Below are positions 45,811 to 57,603 of a DNA stretch of 64,000 nt, one piece after another. Position numbers and translations under genes: made by a program. Numbering within the stretch: position 1 is the first letter of the stretch; the number at the start of each line of letters is the position of its first letter. The stretch spans positions 62,001 through 126,000 of the forward strand of contig NZ_LGDG01000041.1 of the NCBI RefSeq assembly GCF_001279775.1, written 5' to 3'. The notes under the pieces are model-generated. The model searched no databases, was not told where the DNA came from, and worked only from the letters and a program-made list of their open reading frames with translations. Origin of the DNA: Streptomyces sp. MMG1533 (GTDB lineage: Bacteria > Actinomycetota > Actinomycetes > Streptomycetales > Streptomycetaceae).

Positions 45811-46854
45811 TCAGATCCCGTCCGGGTCCGACCGGTTGAGCGCCGGCTTCGGCGTCGGTCCCGCCGTCATCAGGTAGTCCGCGGCCGACGTGTCCGTCAC
45901 CAGGCTGGTGACGAGCCCGGACCGCAGCACCGCGTCGATCGCGCCCGCCTTGCGCTGCCCCCCGGCGATGGCGACGACCTCCGGGATACGGCGCAGTTGG
46001 TCGGCCTTGACGGTGATGCACCGCTCGCCCAGGTCCCGTCCGACCCGGCGGCCCTCGGCGTCGAAGAGGTGCGCGGACATCTCGGCGGCGACACCGAGCG
46101 AGGCGTAGTGCGAGACCTCCTCGTCGCTGAGCATGTCGTGCACCGTCGAGATGCCCGGCTCCCAGGAGCCGATGGAGACACAGGCGACCGTGACCTTGTC
46201 GAAGTACTCGAAGGCCCGGGCGATCCCGGTCTGGTTGCGCAGCGCCGCCGCGGTCGCCGCGTCCGGCAGCAGCATCGGCGCGTAGATGGGGTGGGCGTCG
46301 CCTCCCGACACCTGGGCGGCGCGCCGCACCGCCTCCACCGAGCCACGCTCGGCGGTCCCCGCGTCGTACACGCCCGTCAACTGGACCACCGTGCACGGCG
46401 GCAGCCGGTCCAGCGCCGCCGCCATGTGGATGGTGGACCGGCCCCAGGCCAGTCCCAGCACATCACCTTCGTTCACGAGCTCGCCGAGCAGGTCGGCGGC
46501 CACTTCCCCCAGGTTCTCGGGATCGGGCGAATCCTCGGCCTCGGCCGGGGACTCGACCACCACTGCGTGCCTGAGGCCGTACCGGGCACGGAGCGCGTCC
46601 GAGCGCTCGGCGTCCAGTTCGGCCGGCACGCGGATCTCGATGCGTACGAGATCCCGTTCGAGAGCGGTTTCCAGCACCCGGGCCACCTTGAAGCGGCTGA
46701 CGCCGAACTCCTCCGCGATCTGGATCTTGGACTTGCCCTCGAGGTAGAAGCGGCGGGCCATGGCCGCCGCCTGCACCAGCTCAGCGGGTCCCATCCGCAT
46801 GGCTGACCGGCCCGCCGACATACCCGACACGGCGATCTCCTCACTGCTGTTCAC
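45811..46854 (-). CDS. SorC/DeoR-type sugar-binding transcriptional regulator
   Basis: This 347-residue regulator has an N-terminal HTH (LVQAAAMARRFYLEGKSKIQIAEEFGVSRFKVARVLETA). A SorC sugar-binding domain follows with LVNEGDVLGLAWGRSTIHMAAAL, TVVQLTGVYDAG and IAGGQRKAGAIDAVLRSGLV. It responds to phosphorylated sugars. Its position directly downstream of rpe on the same strand suggests a link to pentose phosphate metabolism. The GTG at 46854 (VNSSEEIAV) is chosen; an ATG at 46782 and one near 46782-46821 are alternatives because no strong ribosome binding site is visible. Confidence 0.92.
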   Translation of the reverse strand: MNSSEEIAVSGMSAGRSAMRMGPAELVQAAAMARRFYLEGKSKIQIAEEFGVSRFKVARVLETALERDLVRIEIRVPAELDAERSDALRARYGLRHAVVVESPAEAEDSPDPENLGEVAADLLGELVNEGDVLGLAWGRSTIHMAAALDRLPPCTVVQLTGVYDAGTAERGSVEAVRRAAQVSGGDAHPIYAPMLLPDAATAAALRNQTGIARAFEYFDKVTVACVSIGSWEPGISTVHDMLSDEEVSHYASLGVAAEMSAHLFDAEGRRVGRDLGERCITVKADQLRRIPEVVAIAGGQRKAGAIDAVLRSGLVTSLVTDTSAADYLMTAGPTPKPALNRSDPDGI

Positions 46855-46932
46855 ATTCTGGATTCGCCGTTCATCCTTGCAGATCCGGCGCACTTGATCA
46901 GCCCTGATGAGAGCCGTTCACGTTCCCTTGGT

Positions 46933-47619
46933 TCAGTGGTCGCACGCCCAGCTCGCCTTGGCAGTCGCCCCCTCAGCCTGCGTGCGCAATGCACGTACCG
47001 CCTCGGCCGGGTCCGATGCCCCGTAGACCGCCGAGCCGGCGACGAAGACGTCGGCGCCCGCGTCCGCGCAGCGCTCGATGGTGGCGGCCGAGACGCCGCC
47101 GTCGACCTGAAGCCACAGCTCAAGACCGTGCTTGCTGATCAACTCGCGAGTGCGGCGAATCTTCGGGAGCATGATGTCGAGAAACGCCTGTCCCCCGAAA
47201 CCCGGCTCCACCGTCATGATCAGCAGCATGTCGAGCTCGGGGAGCAGATCCTCGTACGGCTCGATGGGCGTCGCGGGCTTCAGCGCCATGGAGGCGCGGG
47301 CTCCCTTGGCGCGGATCTCCCGGGCGAGCCGGACCGGAGCGGCGGCCGCCTCGACGTGGAAGGTGACGGAACCGGCCCCCGCCTCTACGTACTGGGGCGC
47401 CCACCGATCGGGGGCCTCGATCATCAGATGACAGTCCAGCGGAGTGTCCGTCGCACGGGCCAACGACTCTACGACCGGTACACCGAGCGTGAGGTTCGGG
47501 ACGAAATGGTTGTCCATGACGTCGACGTGAAGCCAGTCGGCTCCTTCGACCGCCTTCGCCTCGTCCGCAAGGCGGGCGAAGTCGGCGGACAGGATGCTGG
47601 GATTGATCTGCGCGGCCAT
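46933..47619 (-). CDS. rpe: Ribulose-phosphate 3-epimerase
   Basis: This 228-residue TIM-barrel enzyme interconverts ribulose 5-phosphate and xylulose 5-phosphate. The motifs are [40 protein letters not shown] with metal-binding His/Asp, [23 protein letters not shown], and [12 protein letters not shown] with the catalytic Asp. Complete and typical in length. It is divergent from the MMPL gene and is followed after 78 bp by a sugar-responsive SorC regulator. Confidence 0.97.
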   Translation of the reverse strand: MAAQINPSILSADFARLADEAKAVEGADWLHVDVMDNHFVPNLTLGVPVVESLARATDTPLDCHLMIEAPDRWAPQYVEAGAGSVTFHVEAAAAPVRLAREIRAKGARASMALKPATPIEPYEDLLPELDMLLIMTVEPGFGGQAFLDIMLPKIRRTRELISKHGLELWLQVDGGVSAATIERCADAGADVFVAGSAVYGASDPAEAVRALRTQAEGATAKASWACDH

Positions 47620-47753
47620 GCCCCAAGACTGCCACGTCCGGGCACTGATGTTCGCGCCGGTCCGGACCTAAGCCGTTCATCGGATGTTGCGCGGGGGCCG
47701 TGCGTGCCATGCTGGGCCGCCGGTCTGGTCGACATGGGGCTGCGGGGGTGGCC

Positions 47754-49925
47754 ATGACGGAGATCCAGGAACAGAAGCAGGCTCAGCGAGGCATCGCGCA
47801 TCTGGTGTGCGGGCGGCGTGCCAAGTGGCTGGTGCTGCTGCTGTGGCTGGTGGTGCTGTTCCTGACGGCGCCCTTCGCCCAGAAACTCACCGACGCCCAG
47901 GACAACGACGCGGCCTCCTGGCTGCCCGGCTCCGCCGAATCGACCCAAGTCCTGGAGATCTCCGAGGACTTCAGGCCCGAGCAGATCCCCGCGATCGTCG
48001 TGTTCGCCCGCGAGGACGGCCTGACCGCCCAGGACCGGGCGCAGATCACCGAGGACACGGCCGAACTCAAACAGCTGACCGACCACGGCATCCGCGGCGA
48101 CGAGACCCGGGGTCCGGTCTACGACCGGCAGACCGACCCCCGCGCCGCCCAGATCCTCGTGCCGATCACCATGGACGAGAAGGGCTGGGAGCGGATCGGG
48201 CCCGCGGTCGACTCCATCCGCGACATCGTCGGCGAGGGCGGAGACGGGCTCGCCGTGCACATCACCGGCCCGGGCGGCACGTCCGCCGACTTCTCCGAGG
48301 CCTTCGAGGGCATCGACTCGACGCTGCTGATCTCGGCGATGAGCGTGGTCATCGTGATGCTGCTCCTCACCTACCGCAGCCCCACACTCATCCTGGTCCC
48401 GCTGCTCTCGGTGATCGCCGCCCTGTTCACCGCGCAGGCGCTGATCTACTTCCTGGCGGAACACGCGGGCCTCACGGTCAACGGCCAGAGCGCGGGCATC
48501 CTGACGGTGCTCGTGTTCGGCGCGGGGACGGACTATGCCCTGCTGCTGGTCGCCCGCTACCGGGAAGAGCTGCGCCGGCACGAGGACCGGCACGAGGCGA
48601 TGGCGCTGGCACTGCACCGCGCGGGCCCGGCGGTGCTCGCCTCCGGCGCCACCGTCGCCCTGAGCATGCTGGTGCTGCTGGCCGCCGAGATGAACTCGAC
48701 CCGCGGCCTCGGTCCGGTCGCCGCGATCGGCGTCGCGGTCGCCCTGCTGGCGATGATGACGCTGTTCCCCGCCCTGTTGGTGATCTTCGGCCGCTGGATC
48801 TTCTGGCCGGTGATCCCGCACCTCGGCACGCCGAACCCGGCCGACCGGGGCGTCTGGGCCCGCATGGGCCGCCGTATCGCCGTCCGTCCCCGCATGGTCT
48901 GGGGCGTCACCGCGGCGGTGCTGGCGATCTGCTCGCTCGGCCTGATCCAGCTGCGCGCCGAGGGCATCGACAACGCCGACGCGTTCACCGGGAAACCGGA
49001 CTCGATCGTCGGCCAGGAGGTCTCGGCACGCTACTTCCCGGCGGGCAGCGGCGATCCCCTGGTCATCGTCAGCAACCAGGCGCAGGCGCAGCAGGTCGGC
49101 GAGGCGGTCGCCGCCACCCGGGGAGTCGTCCCCGAGTCGCTCGGTCTGCCGCCGGGCACCAAACCGTCCTTCGAGGGCAAGGTGCTGTTCGAGGCCACCA
49201 TGACCGACCCGGCCGACAGCGAGGACGCGAAACAGACCGTGGAGCGGGTCCGGGACGCCGTGCACGCGGTGCCGGACGCCGACGCCCAGGTGGGCGGCGG
49301 TACGGCAGCCCTGCTGGACATGGACAAGGCGACCACGCACGACAACATTCTGATCATCCCGCTGGTGCTGGCCGTCGTCCTGCTGATCCTGTGTGTGCTG
49401 CTGCGTGCGCTGATCGCCCCGCTGCTGCTGATCGGGACGGTCATCCTGTCGTTCACGGCGGCCCTCGGCATCAGTGCGCTCGCCTTCCGGTACCTCTTCG
49501 ACTACGCGGGCGAAACGACGGACTTCCCGCTGTTCGTGTTCGTCTTCCTGGTCGCTCTGGGCATCGACTACAACATCTTCCTGACCACCCGTATCCGTGA
49601 GGAGGCCACCCGCCAGGGCACGCGCAAGGGCGTGCTGACAGGCCTGGCCGCGACCGGTGCGGTCATCACCTCTGCGGGCCTGGTCCTCGCGGGCACCTTC
49701 GCCGCCCTCGCCACCCTGCCGATGGTCGCCTTCGCCGAACTCGGCTTCGCGGTGGCCCTGGGCGTTCTGATCGACACGTTCATCGTGCGGTCGGTGCTGG
49801 TCACATCCCTGTTCCTGGACATCGGCCCGAAGGTGTGGTGGCCGCACCGGCTGGCGCGTGAGGACGGGGGCGCGGCGGCGGTGACCGAGACGGAGAAGGT
49901 GAGCCAGTCCGGCCCGACAACATAG
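47754..49925 (+). CDS. MMPL-family transporter
   Basis: This 723-residue RND-superfamily protein has the twofold MMPL layout. TM1 (WLVLLLWLVVLFLTAPFA) is followed by an extracytoplasmic loop, then five helices with ILTVLVFGAGTDYALLLVARYREEL. The second half has LFVFVFLVALGIDYNIFLTTRIREEATRQG. The Asp-Tyr pairs are the proton-relay signature. Mycobacterial relatives export lipids and siderophores. In Streptomyces the cargo is generally unknown, and no lipid biosynthesis cluster lies nearby. The ATG at 47754 follows TGCGGGGGTGGCC. Confidence 0.92.
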   Translation: MTEIQEQKQAQRGIAHLVCGRRAKWLVLLLWLVVLFLTAPFAQKLTDAQDNDAASWLPGSAESTQVLEISEDFRPEQIPAIVVFAREDGLTAQDRAQITEDTAELKQLTDHGIRGDETRGPVYDRQTDPRAAQILVPITMDEKGWERIGPAVDSIRDIVGEGGDGLAVHITGPGGTSADFSEAFEGIDSTLLISAMSVVIVMLLLTYRSPTLILVPLLSVIAALFTAQALIYFLAEHAGLTVNGQSAGILTVLVFGAGTDYALLLVARYREELRRHEDRHEAMALALHRAGPAVLASGATVALSMLVLLAAEMNSTRGLGPVAAIGVAVALLAMMTLFPALLVIFGRWIFWPVIPHLGTPNPADRGVWARMGRRIAVRPRMVWGVTAAVLAICSLGLIQLRAEGIDNADAFTGKPDSIVGQEVSARYFPAGSGDPLVIVSNQAQAQQVGEAVAATRGVVPESLGLPPGTKPSFEGKVLFEATMTDPADSEDAKQTVERVRDAVHAVPDADAQVGGGTAALLDMDKATTHDNILIIPLVLAVVLLILCVLLRALIAPLLLIGTVILSFTAALGISALAFRYLFDYAGETTDFPLFVFVFLVALGIDYNIFLTTRIREEATRQGTRKGVLTGLAATGAVITSAGLVLAGTFAALATLPMVAFAELGFAVALGVLIDTFIVRSVLVTSLFLDIGPKVWWPHRLAREDGGAAAVTETEKVSQSGPTT

Positions 49926-49939
49926 GGCCCGATCCCCCT

Positions 49940-51420
<1,481 letters not shown>

Positions 51421-51433
51421 CCCGCGGCACGAA

Positions 51434-51471
51434 CGCAGAAGGCCGGCTCGGTGTCGAGCCGGCCTTCTGCG
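51434..51471. terminator. Bidirectional terminator between argG and rsmB
   Basis: A perfect 17-bp inverted repeat (CGCAGAAGGCCGGCTCG and its complement) with a GTGT loop separates the convergent argG and rsmB genes. Confidence 0.9.
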
Positions 51472-51482
51472 TCACCCGGCCG

Positions 51483-52901
51483 TCAGCCGGTCCTCCGAAT
51501 CAGCGCCAGATACATGGCGTCGGTCCCGTGCCGATGCGGCCACAGCTGTACGTCGGGGCCGTCGCCGAGATCCGGCACGCCGGGCAGCAGGGGCCGTGCG
51601 TCGACGAGTTCGGCCTCGGGGCGCTGCTTGAGCACGTCGGCGACGACGGCCCGGGTCTCGGCGAGATGCGGCGAGCAGGTGGCGTAGCCGACGATCCCGC
51701 CGACCCGCACGGAGTCGAGCGCGGTGTGCAGCAGGCCGCGCTGCAGCGGCGCGAACCCGTCGAGGTCCTCGGGGCGTCTGCGCCACCGGGCCTCGGGTCG
51801 CCGCCGCAGGGCCCCGAGCCCGGTGCACGGCACGTCCATCAGCACCCGGTCGAAGGAGCCGGGCCGCCACGGCGGCCGGGTCCCGTCGGCGGCGATGACC
51901 TGATAGGGCCCCGGGTTCCCGTCGAGGGCCTTGGCGACGAGCCCGGCCCGGTGCGGCTGCTTCTCGGAGGCGAGCAGGAAGGCCCCGCGCTCGGCGGCGA
52001 GGGCGGCCAGCAGCGCGGCCTTGCCGCCGGGCCCGGCACACCCGTCGAGCCACTTCTCGTCCCGCCCTTCGAGGGGCGCGTCGGCGAGGGCCAGCGCGAC
52101 GAGCTGACTGCCCTCGTCCTGCACGCCCGCCCGGCCTTCCCGTACGGCCTCGATGGCACCGGGCTCGCCGCCCTCGGTCAGCCGCACGGCGTACGGCGAC
52201 CATCGCCCGGCCACCGCGGCCTCCTCCCGGAGCAGCTCATCGGTGGTGGACCGGCCGGGCCGGGCGACGAGGGTCACCTCGGGCCGCTCGTTGTCGGCCT
52301 CCAGCAGTTCCTCGATCGCGGCGCGCCCGCCGCCGAGCGAGTCCCAGAGCGCGGAGACGACCCAGCGGGGATGCGAGTGCACCACGGCGAGGTGGTCCTC
52401 GGGGTCCTCGTCGTAGGGCGGAGCGACCTTCGCGATCCACCCGTCGAGGTCGTCCTGCGCGACCTTCCGCAGCACGGCGTTGACGAACTTGGCCCGCCCG
52501 TCGCCCAGCACGACCCGGGCGAGCTCGACGGAGGCGGAGACGGCGGCATGGGTCGGGATGCGCGTTCCGAGCAGCTGGTGGACGCCGAGGCTGAGCACGT
52601 CGAGCACCGGCGGGTCGACCTCACGCAGCGGCCGGTCCACACAGGTGGAGATGACGGCGTCGTACGTCCCCTGCCGCCGCAGTGTCCCGTACACCAGCTC
52701 GGTCGCGAGGGCCGCGTCCCGCCCGTCGAAGTCGCCCTTCTCCCGCGCCTTCCGCAGCAGCGGCGGCAGGACGAGGTTGGCGTACGCGTCGCGCTCGTCC
52801 ACGGCCCGCAGCGCCTCGAAGGCGAGGATGCGGACGGGATCCTTCTGGGGCCGACGGTAGGGCTTGCCGGCGGGGCGGGGCCGACGGGGCTGGTCGCTCA
52901 C
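51483..52901 (-). CDS. rsmB: 16S rRNA (cytosine-967) C5-methyltransferase
   Basis: This 472-residue Sun/NOL1 enzyme has an N-terminal NusB-like RNA-binding domain (DPVRILAFEALRAVDERDAYANLVLPPLL). The SAM-dependent methyltransferase domain begins near 225: AGVQDEGSQLVALAL, WLDGCAGPGGKAALLAAL, MDVPCTGLGALRRRPEARWRRRPED with one catalytic Cys, and YATCSPHLAETRAVV with the other. It modifies 16S rRNA. It lies 62 bp after fmt on the same strand, the usual fmt-rsmB pairing. Confidence 0.95.
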   Translation of the reverse strand: MSDQPRRPRPAGKPYRRPQKDPVRILAFEALRAVDERDAYANLVLPPLLRKAREKGDFDGRDAALATELVYGTLRRQGTYDAVISTCVDRPLREVDPPVLDVLSLGVHQLLGTRIPTHAAVSASVELARVVLGDGRAKFVNAVLRKVAQDDLDGWIAKVAPPYDEDPEDHLAVVHSHPRWVVSALWDSLGGGRAAIEELLEADNERPEVTLVARPGRSTTDELLREEAAVAGRWSPYAVRLTEGGEPGAIEAVREGRAGVQDEGSQLVALALADAPLEGRDEKWLDGCAGPGGKAALLAALAAERGAFLLASEKQPHRAGLVAKALDGNPGPYQVIAADGTRPPWRPGSFDRVLMDVPCTGLGALRRRPEARWRRRPEDLDGFAPLQRGLLHTALDSVRVGGIVGYATCSPHLAETRAVVADVLKQRPEAELVDARPLLPGVPDLGDGPDVQLWPHRHGTDAMYLALIRRTG

Positions 52902-52963
52902 GAAAAAGGTGCTCCGGGTTCAGAGGTGGATACGCACCAAGCGTAAGTCCGCGGCCCCCCGCT

Positions 52964-53896
52964 TCAGGCGCCGAGGGTCTCGCCGTCGCCGATGCGCACC
53001 CCGCGCGCCCAGTCGGCGGCCTTCATCGGCTTCTTGCCCTGGGCCTGCACCCACAGCAGCTCGACGGCGTACGACCCCGTGCCGACATGGACGTCGTTCT
53101 TGCCGACGGACAGCGCACCGGGGGCCAGGTCGGTCCGCTCGGGCACGGTCCGGATCTGAATGAGCTTGAGCCGCTCGCCCCGGAAGGTGGTCCAGGCGCC
53201 GGGCGCCGGCGTGCATCCGCGCACCACCCGGTCCACCCGCAGTGCCGGGGTCGCCCAGTCCACCTGGGCGTCCTCGACGGTGATCTTCGGCGCGAGGGTG
53301 ATGCCCTCGGCCGGCTGCGGTACGGCCTTCAGCGTGCCGTCCTCGATCCCGTCCATCGTCGCGGCGAGCAGCCCGGAGCCCGCGAAGGCGAGCCGGGTCA
53401 ACAGGTCGCCGCTGGTGTCGGTGGGCCGGATCTCCTCGGTGACCGTCCCGTAGACGGGCCCGGAGTCGAGCCCTTCTTCGATCAGGAAGGTGGAAGCTCC
53501 GGTGATCTCGTCCCCCGCCATGACGGCGTGCTGCACGGGCGCCGCCCCGCGCCAGGCGGGCAGCAGCGAGAAGTGCAGGTTGACCCAGCCGTGGGCGGGG
53601 ATGTCGAGGGCGACGCGGGGCAGCAGCGCGCCGTAGGCGACGACGGGGCAGCAGTCCGGTGCGATCTCGCGCAGCCGCTCGAGAAACTCCGGATCCCGGG
53701 GCCTGACGGGCTTCAGTACCTCGATCCCGGCGTCCTCGGCCCGCTCGGCGACGGGAGACGCGACCAGCCTCCGCCCACGACCGGCCGGCGCGTCGGGCCG
53801 CGTGACGACAGCGGCCACCTCGTGCCGCCCGGAGGCGAGCAGAGCGTCCAGAGCGGGAACGGCGACCTCGGGGGTGCCGGCGAAGACGAGCTTCAT
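52964..53896 (-). CDS. fmt: Methionyl-tRNA formyltransferase
   Basis: This 310-residue enzyme formylates initiator Met-tRNA with 10-formyl-tetrahydrofolate. It starts [20 protein letters not shown]. The catalytic region includes [42 protein letters not shown] (Asn-His-Ser of the N-formyl hydrolase fold) with [15 protein letters not shown]. The C-terminal OB-like domain binds tRNA. It is full length and co-directional with rsmB. Confidence 0.97.
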   Translation of the reverse strand: MKLVFAGTPEVAVPALDALLASGRHEVAAVVTRPDAPAGRGRRLVASPVAERAEDAGIEVLKPVRPRDPEFLERLREIAPDCCPVVAYGALLPRVALDIPAHGWVNLHFSLLPAWRGAAPVQHAVMAGDEITGASTFLIEEGLDSGPVYGTVTEEIRPTDTSGDLLTRLAFAGSGLLAATMDGIEDGTLKAVPQPAEGITLAPKITVEDAQVDWATPALRVDRVVRGCTPAPGAWTTFRGERLKLIQIRTVPERTDLAPGALSVGKNDVHVGTGSYAVELLWVQAQGKKPMKAADWARGVRIGDGETLGA

Positions 53897-54824
<928 letters not shown>

Positions 54825-54841
54825 GGCCAGCACATCCACCT

Positions 54842-54870
54842 CTGCCCTCCCGGCGCATCCGGGAGGGCAG
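54842..54870. terminator. Hairpin terminator between the HTH protein gene and priA
   Basis: CTGCCCTCCCGG and its complement CCGGGAGGGCAG flank a five-base loop. It lies between the convergent genes, just past the 7-bp repeat. Confidence 0.82.
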
Positions 54871-54923
54871 CCGCGTGTCCCCGGGCCCGGCCGCTCGGCG
54901 AAACACCCCTGTTGGCGGCCACC

Positions 54924-57077
54924 TCAGCCGATGTCAGGCGGATCGATCCGCACCCGAACCGCCGCTTCCCCGCCCCCACGCGCCATCCGCGCCGCCTGCG
55001 CCGCCTTCAGCGCGGCCGCCAGTGCCGCGCCCGTCCCCGGCGGCACCCGGATCAGCACCCGCTCCCAGTGCTCCCCGGGAGGCGGCGCCCCCACTCGTCG
55101 CGGGCGCCCGGCGGTCGTCACCGGCACCGGAACGGGCCCCAGCACCTCCGCCTCCGGGGGCAGTTCCACCGCCCCCATGAAATCGGCGAGCGCCTGCGCG
55201 GGCGCCGACACGGCCGCCATGCGCGACACCGGCGGAAATCCCAGTTCGGACCGCTCGGAGAGCTCCCGCACCGCATGGCCGACGGGGTCCCACCGCACCA
55301 GGGCCTGCACGGGCCGCAGCGTGGGCTCGGCGACGATCACGACCGTGCCCCCCGCACCCTGCGGCCGTACCAGCGACGCCGCCCCGATCCACCGCCGCAA
55401 CGCGTCCTCACCGGCCCGCAGATCGGGCCGCCCGAGCATGGCCCAGCCGTCCAGCAGCAGCGCGGCCGCGTACCCGCCCTCGGCGACGGGCTCGGCCCCC
55501 GGTGTGCTCACCACCAAGGCGGGCGCGGACGCCACGGTGTCCAGCACCTGCTCACGCCCGGAGGTCCGCACCGGCACGGCAGGGAACGCCCGCCCGAGCT
55601 CCTCCGCGGTCCGCCGCGCTCCCACGACCTGCGCTCGCAACCGGAACGCACCGCACTCCGGACAGTGCCAGCCACCTTCGTCGCGCCCGCACCAACCACA
55701 CCGCAGCGCGGCCCCGGACTCCTGCGCCTCCAGGGGCCCGGCGCAGTGCCGACAGCGCGCGGGCGCCCGGCAGTTGGCGCACGCCATCCGCGGTACGTAA
55801 CCCCGCCGGGGAACCTGCACGAGCACCGGTCCGTGGCGCAGCCCCTCTCTGACGACCTGCCAGGCGAGGGTGGGCAGCCGGGCGGCGCGAGCGGCCTCGT
55901 CCCGCGCGAGATCGCCATCACCGACGGTCCGGACGAGCGGAGCGGTGGCCCTCACCTGCTCCCGCCCGGCGACGAGCGGCCGGGCCCAGCCACTCTCCAC
56001 GAGCTGTGCCGCCTCGACGGTGCAACTCCAACTCCCCAGCAGAAAGCCGCACTTGTCCTGTGCGGCTCGCAGCAAGAGCACCTCTCGCGCATGAGGCTGG
56101 GGCGCGTGCTGCTCACTGTGGCTGTCGTCGCCGTCGTCCCAGACGGCGACCAGTCCGAGATCCTGGACGGGGGCGAACATGGCGGCCCGCGTCCCGACGA
56201 CCGCCCGCACGGAGCCCCGCCGCACGGCCAGCCACTCCCGATACCGCTTCTCGGGGCCGGCGTCGGCGGTCAGCACGGCATGCCTCCCCTCCCCCAGCAA
56301 CGCCGTCAGCGCGGCGTCGACCCGCGCGACCGCCCGCCCGTCCGGCAGCACGACCAGCGCACCGCGCCCGCAGGCCAGCGTCGCCGCCACGGCCCGCGCC
56401 AGCTCCTCGCTCCACTCCGGCCCTGGCAACGCGCTCCACACGGCCCTCGGTGCACCCCCGGAAGCCAGCGCCTCGAGAAACGCGGCCCCGTGCTCGTACC
56501 TCCCCCAGGACCCGGCCTCGGGCGCACTCGGCGGTGGCAGCGGCGCGGGCGAGGGCCGCTGCTCGGCCCGCGCACTGCGCGGCGGCACGGCAAGCTGCAG
56601 CACGTCGGCAAGACTCCCGGCGTACCGATCGGCCACAGCCCGAGCCAGCCCGAGCAACTCTTCACTCAGCACCGGCTCCGGCGACACCACCTGGGCCAGC
56701 GCGGCAAGTGGCCCGGAGTAGTCCGACTCGGGGAGCCGCTCGACGAGAAACCCGCCGATCAGCCCCCCACCCTCACGCCGCCCGTCCCGCACCCGATGCC
56801 GCCCGGCCCCGAACCGCACCCGCACCCGCACGCCCGGCTGCGCCTCGGCGTCCAGTTCCTCCGGCACGGCGTAATCGAAGTACCGATCAAGGTGCAACAC
56901 ACCCTTGTCGACGAGCACCCGAGCAACGGGCAGTTCCTTGGCCAGCGCGGCCCCCCGCCAGGTCCGGGGCTTCGCCCGCGGCGCCTTCGCCTTCCGCACA
57001 CTCTCCCGAATGAGCGCAAGCTGCTCGGGCGGCGCCCCCTCGGCCCCACCGTCCACCGACCCGTTCTCGCTGCTCAC
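54924..57077 (-). CDS. priA: Primosomal protein N' (PriA), actinobacterial form without Walker A
   Basis: This 717-residue replication-restart protein has an N-terminal 3' DNA-binding domain (VARVLVDKGVLHLDRYFDYAVPEEL). The helicase-like region lacks the GxxGxGK[S/T] loop, being replaced by LPGPEWSEELARAVAATLACGRGALVVLP. The zinc-binding Cys cluster is CANCRAPARCRHCAGPL with CGWCGRDEGGWHCPECG. This is the normal actinobacterial state, where PriA is thought not to be an active helicase and instead loads or scaffolds restart factors. The GTG at 57077 (VSSENGSVDGG) is chosen. It is separated from metK here by an inserted cassette. Confidence 0.93.
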   Translation of the reverse strand: MSSENGSVDGGAEGAPPEQLALIRESVRKAKAPRAKPRTWRGAALAKELPVARVLVDKGVLHLDRYFDYAVPEELDAEAQPGVRVRVRFGAGRHRVRDGRREGGGLIGGFLVERLPESDYSGPLAALAQVVSPEPVLSEELLGLARAVADRYAGSLADVLQLAVPPRSARAEQRPSPAPLPPPSAPEAGSWGRYEHGAAFLEALASGGAPRAVWSALPGPEWSEELARAVAATLACGRGALVVLPDGRAVARVDAALTALLGEGRHAVLTADAGPEKRYREWLAVRRGSVRAVVGTRAAMFAPVQDLGLVAVWDDGDDSHSEQHAPQPHAREVLLLRAAQDKCGFLLGSWSCTVEAAQLVESGWARPLVAGREQVRATAPLVRTVGDGDLARDEAARAARLPTLAWQVVREGLRHGPVLVQVPRRGYVPRMACANCRAPARCRHCAGPLEAQESGAALRCGWCGRDEGGWHCPECGAFRLRAQVVGARRTAEELGRAFPAVPVRTSGREQVLDTVASAPALVVSTPGAEPVAEGGYAAALLLDGWAMLGRPDLRAGEDALRRWIGAASLVRPQGAGGTVVIVAEPTLRPVQALVRWDPVGHAVRELSERSELGFPPVSRMAAVSAPAQALADFMGAVELPPEAEVLGPVPVPVTTAGRPRRVGAPPPGEHWERVLIRVPPGTGAALAAALKAAQAARMARGGGEAAVRVRIDPPDIG

Positions 57078-57149
57078 ACCTGCATTCTTACCAAACCCCA
57101 CTGACAACCGACGGCGCCCGAGATCTCCGACGGCAACGGCACACACTCT

Positions 57150-57175
57150 GCCTTGGACCACTCGGCCACACCACC
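57150..57175 (-). pseudogene. tRNA relic: 5' half with D-arm of a class II (Leu/Ser-type) tRNA
   Basis: Read on the minus strand, GGTGGTG is followed by TG, then GCC-GAGTGGTCCAA-GGC, exactly the acceptor strand, U8-position and D-arm layout of a Leu/Ser tRNA. No anticodon arm, variable arm or T-arm follows downstream, so this is a fragment. Confidence 0.6.
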
Positions 57176-57188
57176 GGGACCACACCCC

Positions 57189-57228
57189 GGCCGGCGGCGG
57201 GATTCGAACCCGCGGTGACCTGCCGGCC
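57189..57228 (-). pseudogene. tRNA relic: T-arm and acceptor 3' strand
   Basis: On the minus strand GCGGG-TTCGAAT-CCCGC is a perfect T-arm with the invariant TTCGAAT loop, followed by CGCCGGCC. No matching D-arm or anticodon arm lies upstream. GGCCGGC eight bases before the T-arm can pair with GCCGGCC after it, so the remnant still folds as a compact acceptor-T-arm-like hairpin. Its acceptor strand does not pair with that of the 5' relic, so the two halves come from different tRNAs or a rearranged one. Confidence 0.6.
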
Positions 57229-57603
57229 CCGAAGTATCCGTCACCTTCGCACCGGACGCCCCGGCGTCGAACCTCCCGAGATCAAAAGCGGCAGCGGGAC
57301 GCAAAGCTCAGCTTCACAGCGCACCTTGGGCACACTCCACAGAAGTACCCGCGACCATCGCACCGGGAGATCACCACCCTACGAATCCACAAGCCCAATC
57401 GGCCAGCCATTTCCGCCCGCCTTCCGGCCGTCACCGGGCCTCTCGGGCATGCACCGGCCCCTTGGCCAGGTAGAAGATCCGGTGTCCGAAGTGGAAACGG
57501 GAAACTCCGCCGACCGTCTTGCCCGGACCACCTCGCCCGGCCGACGCTGTCACGGGTCGCAGGCATCCAACGGTATCGGCGGGCATCGGCACGAGGGGGG
57601 CAC

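Larger units (their letters stand above)
57078..57603. other. 526-bp intergenic region upstream of priA and of the TIR cassette
   Basis: The region carries two tRNA-like fragments at 57150-57175 and 57189-57228, listed separately. From 57229 to 57603 I see no gene. Open frames on either strand are Arg/Pro rich. The promoters of priA (minus) and of the XRE gene (plus, with GAGGGGG before its ATG) must lie here, but I could not assign -10/-35 boxes with confidence. Confidence 0.5.

Noticed and set aside
57150..57228. Permuted functional tRNA gene (3' half before 5' half)
   Set aside because: The acceptor strand of the 5' part (GGTGGTG) cannot pair with that of the 3' part (CGCCGGC), and no anticodon arm is present.
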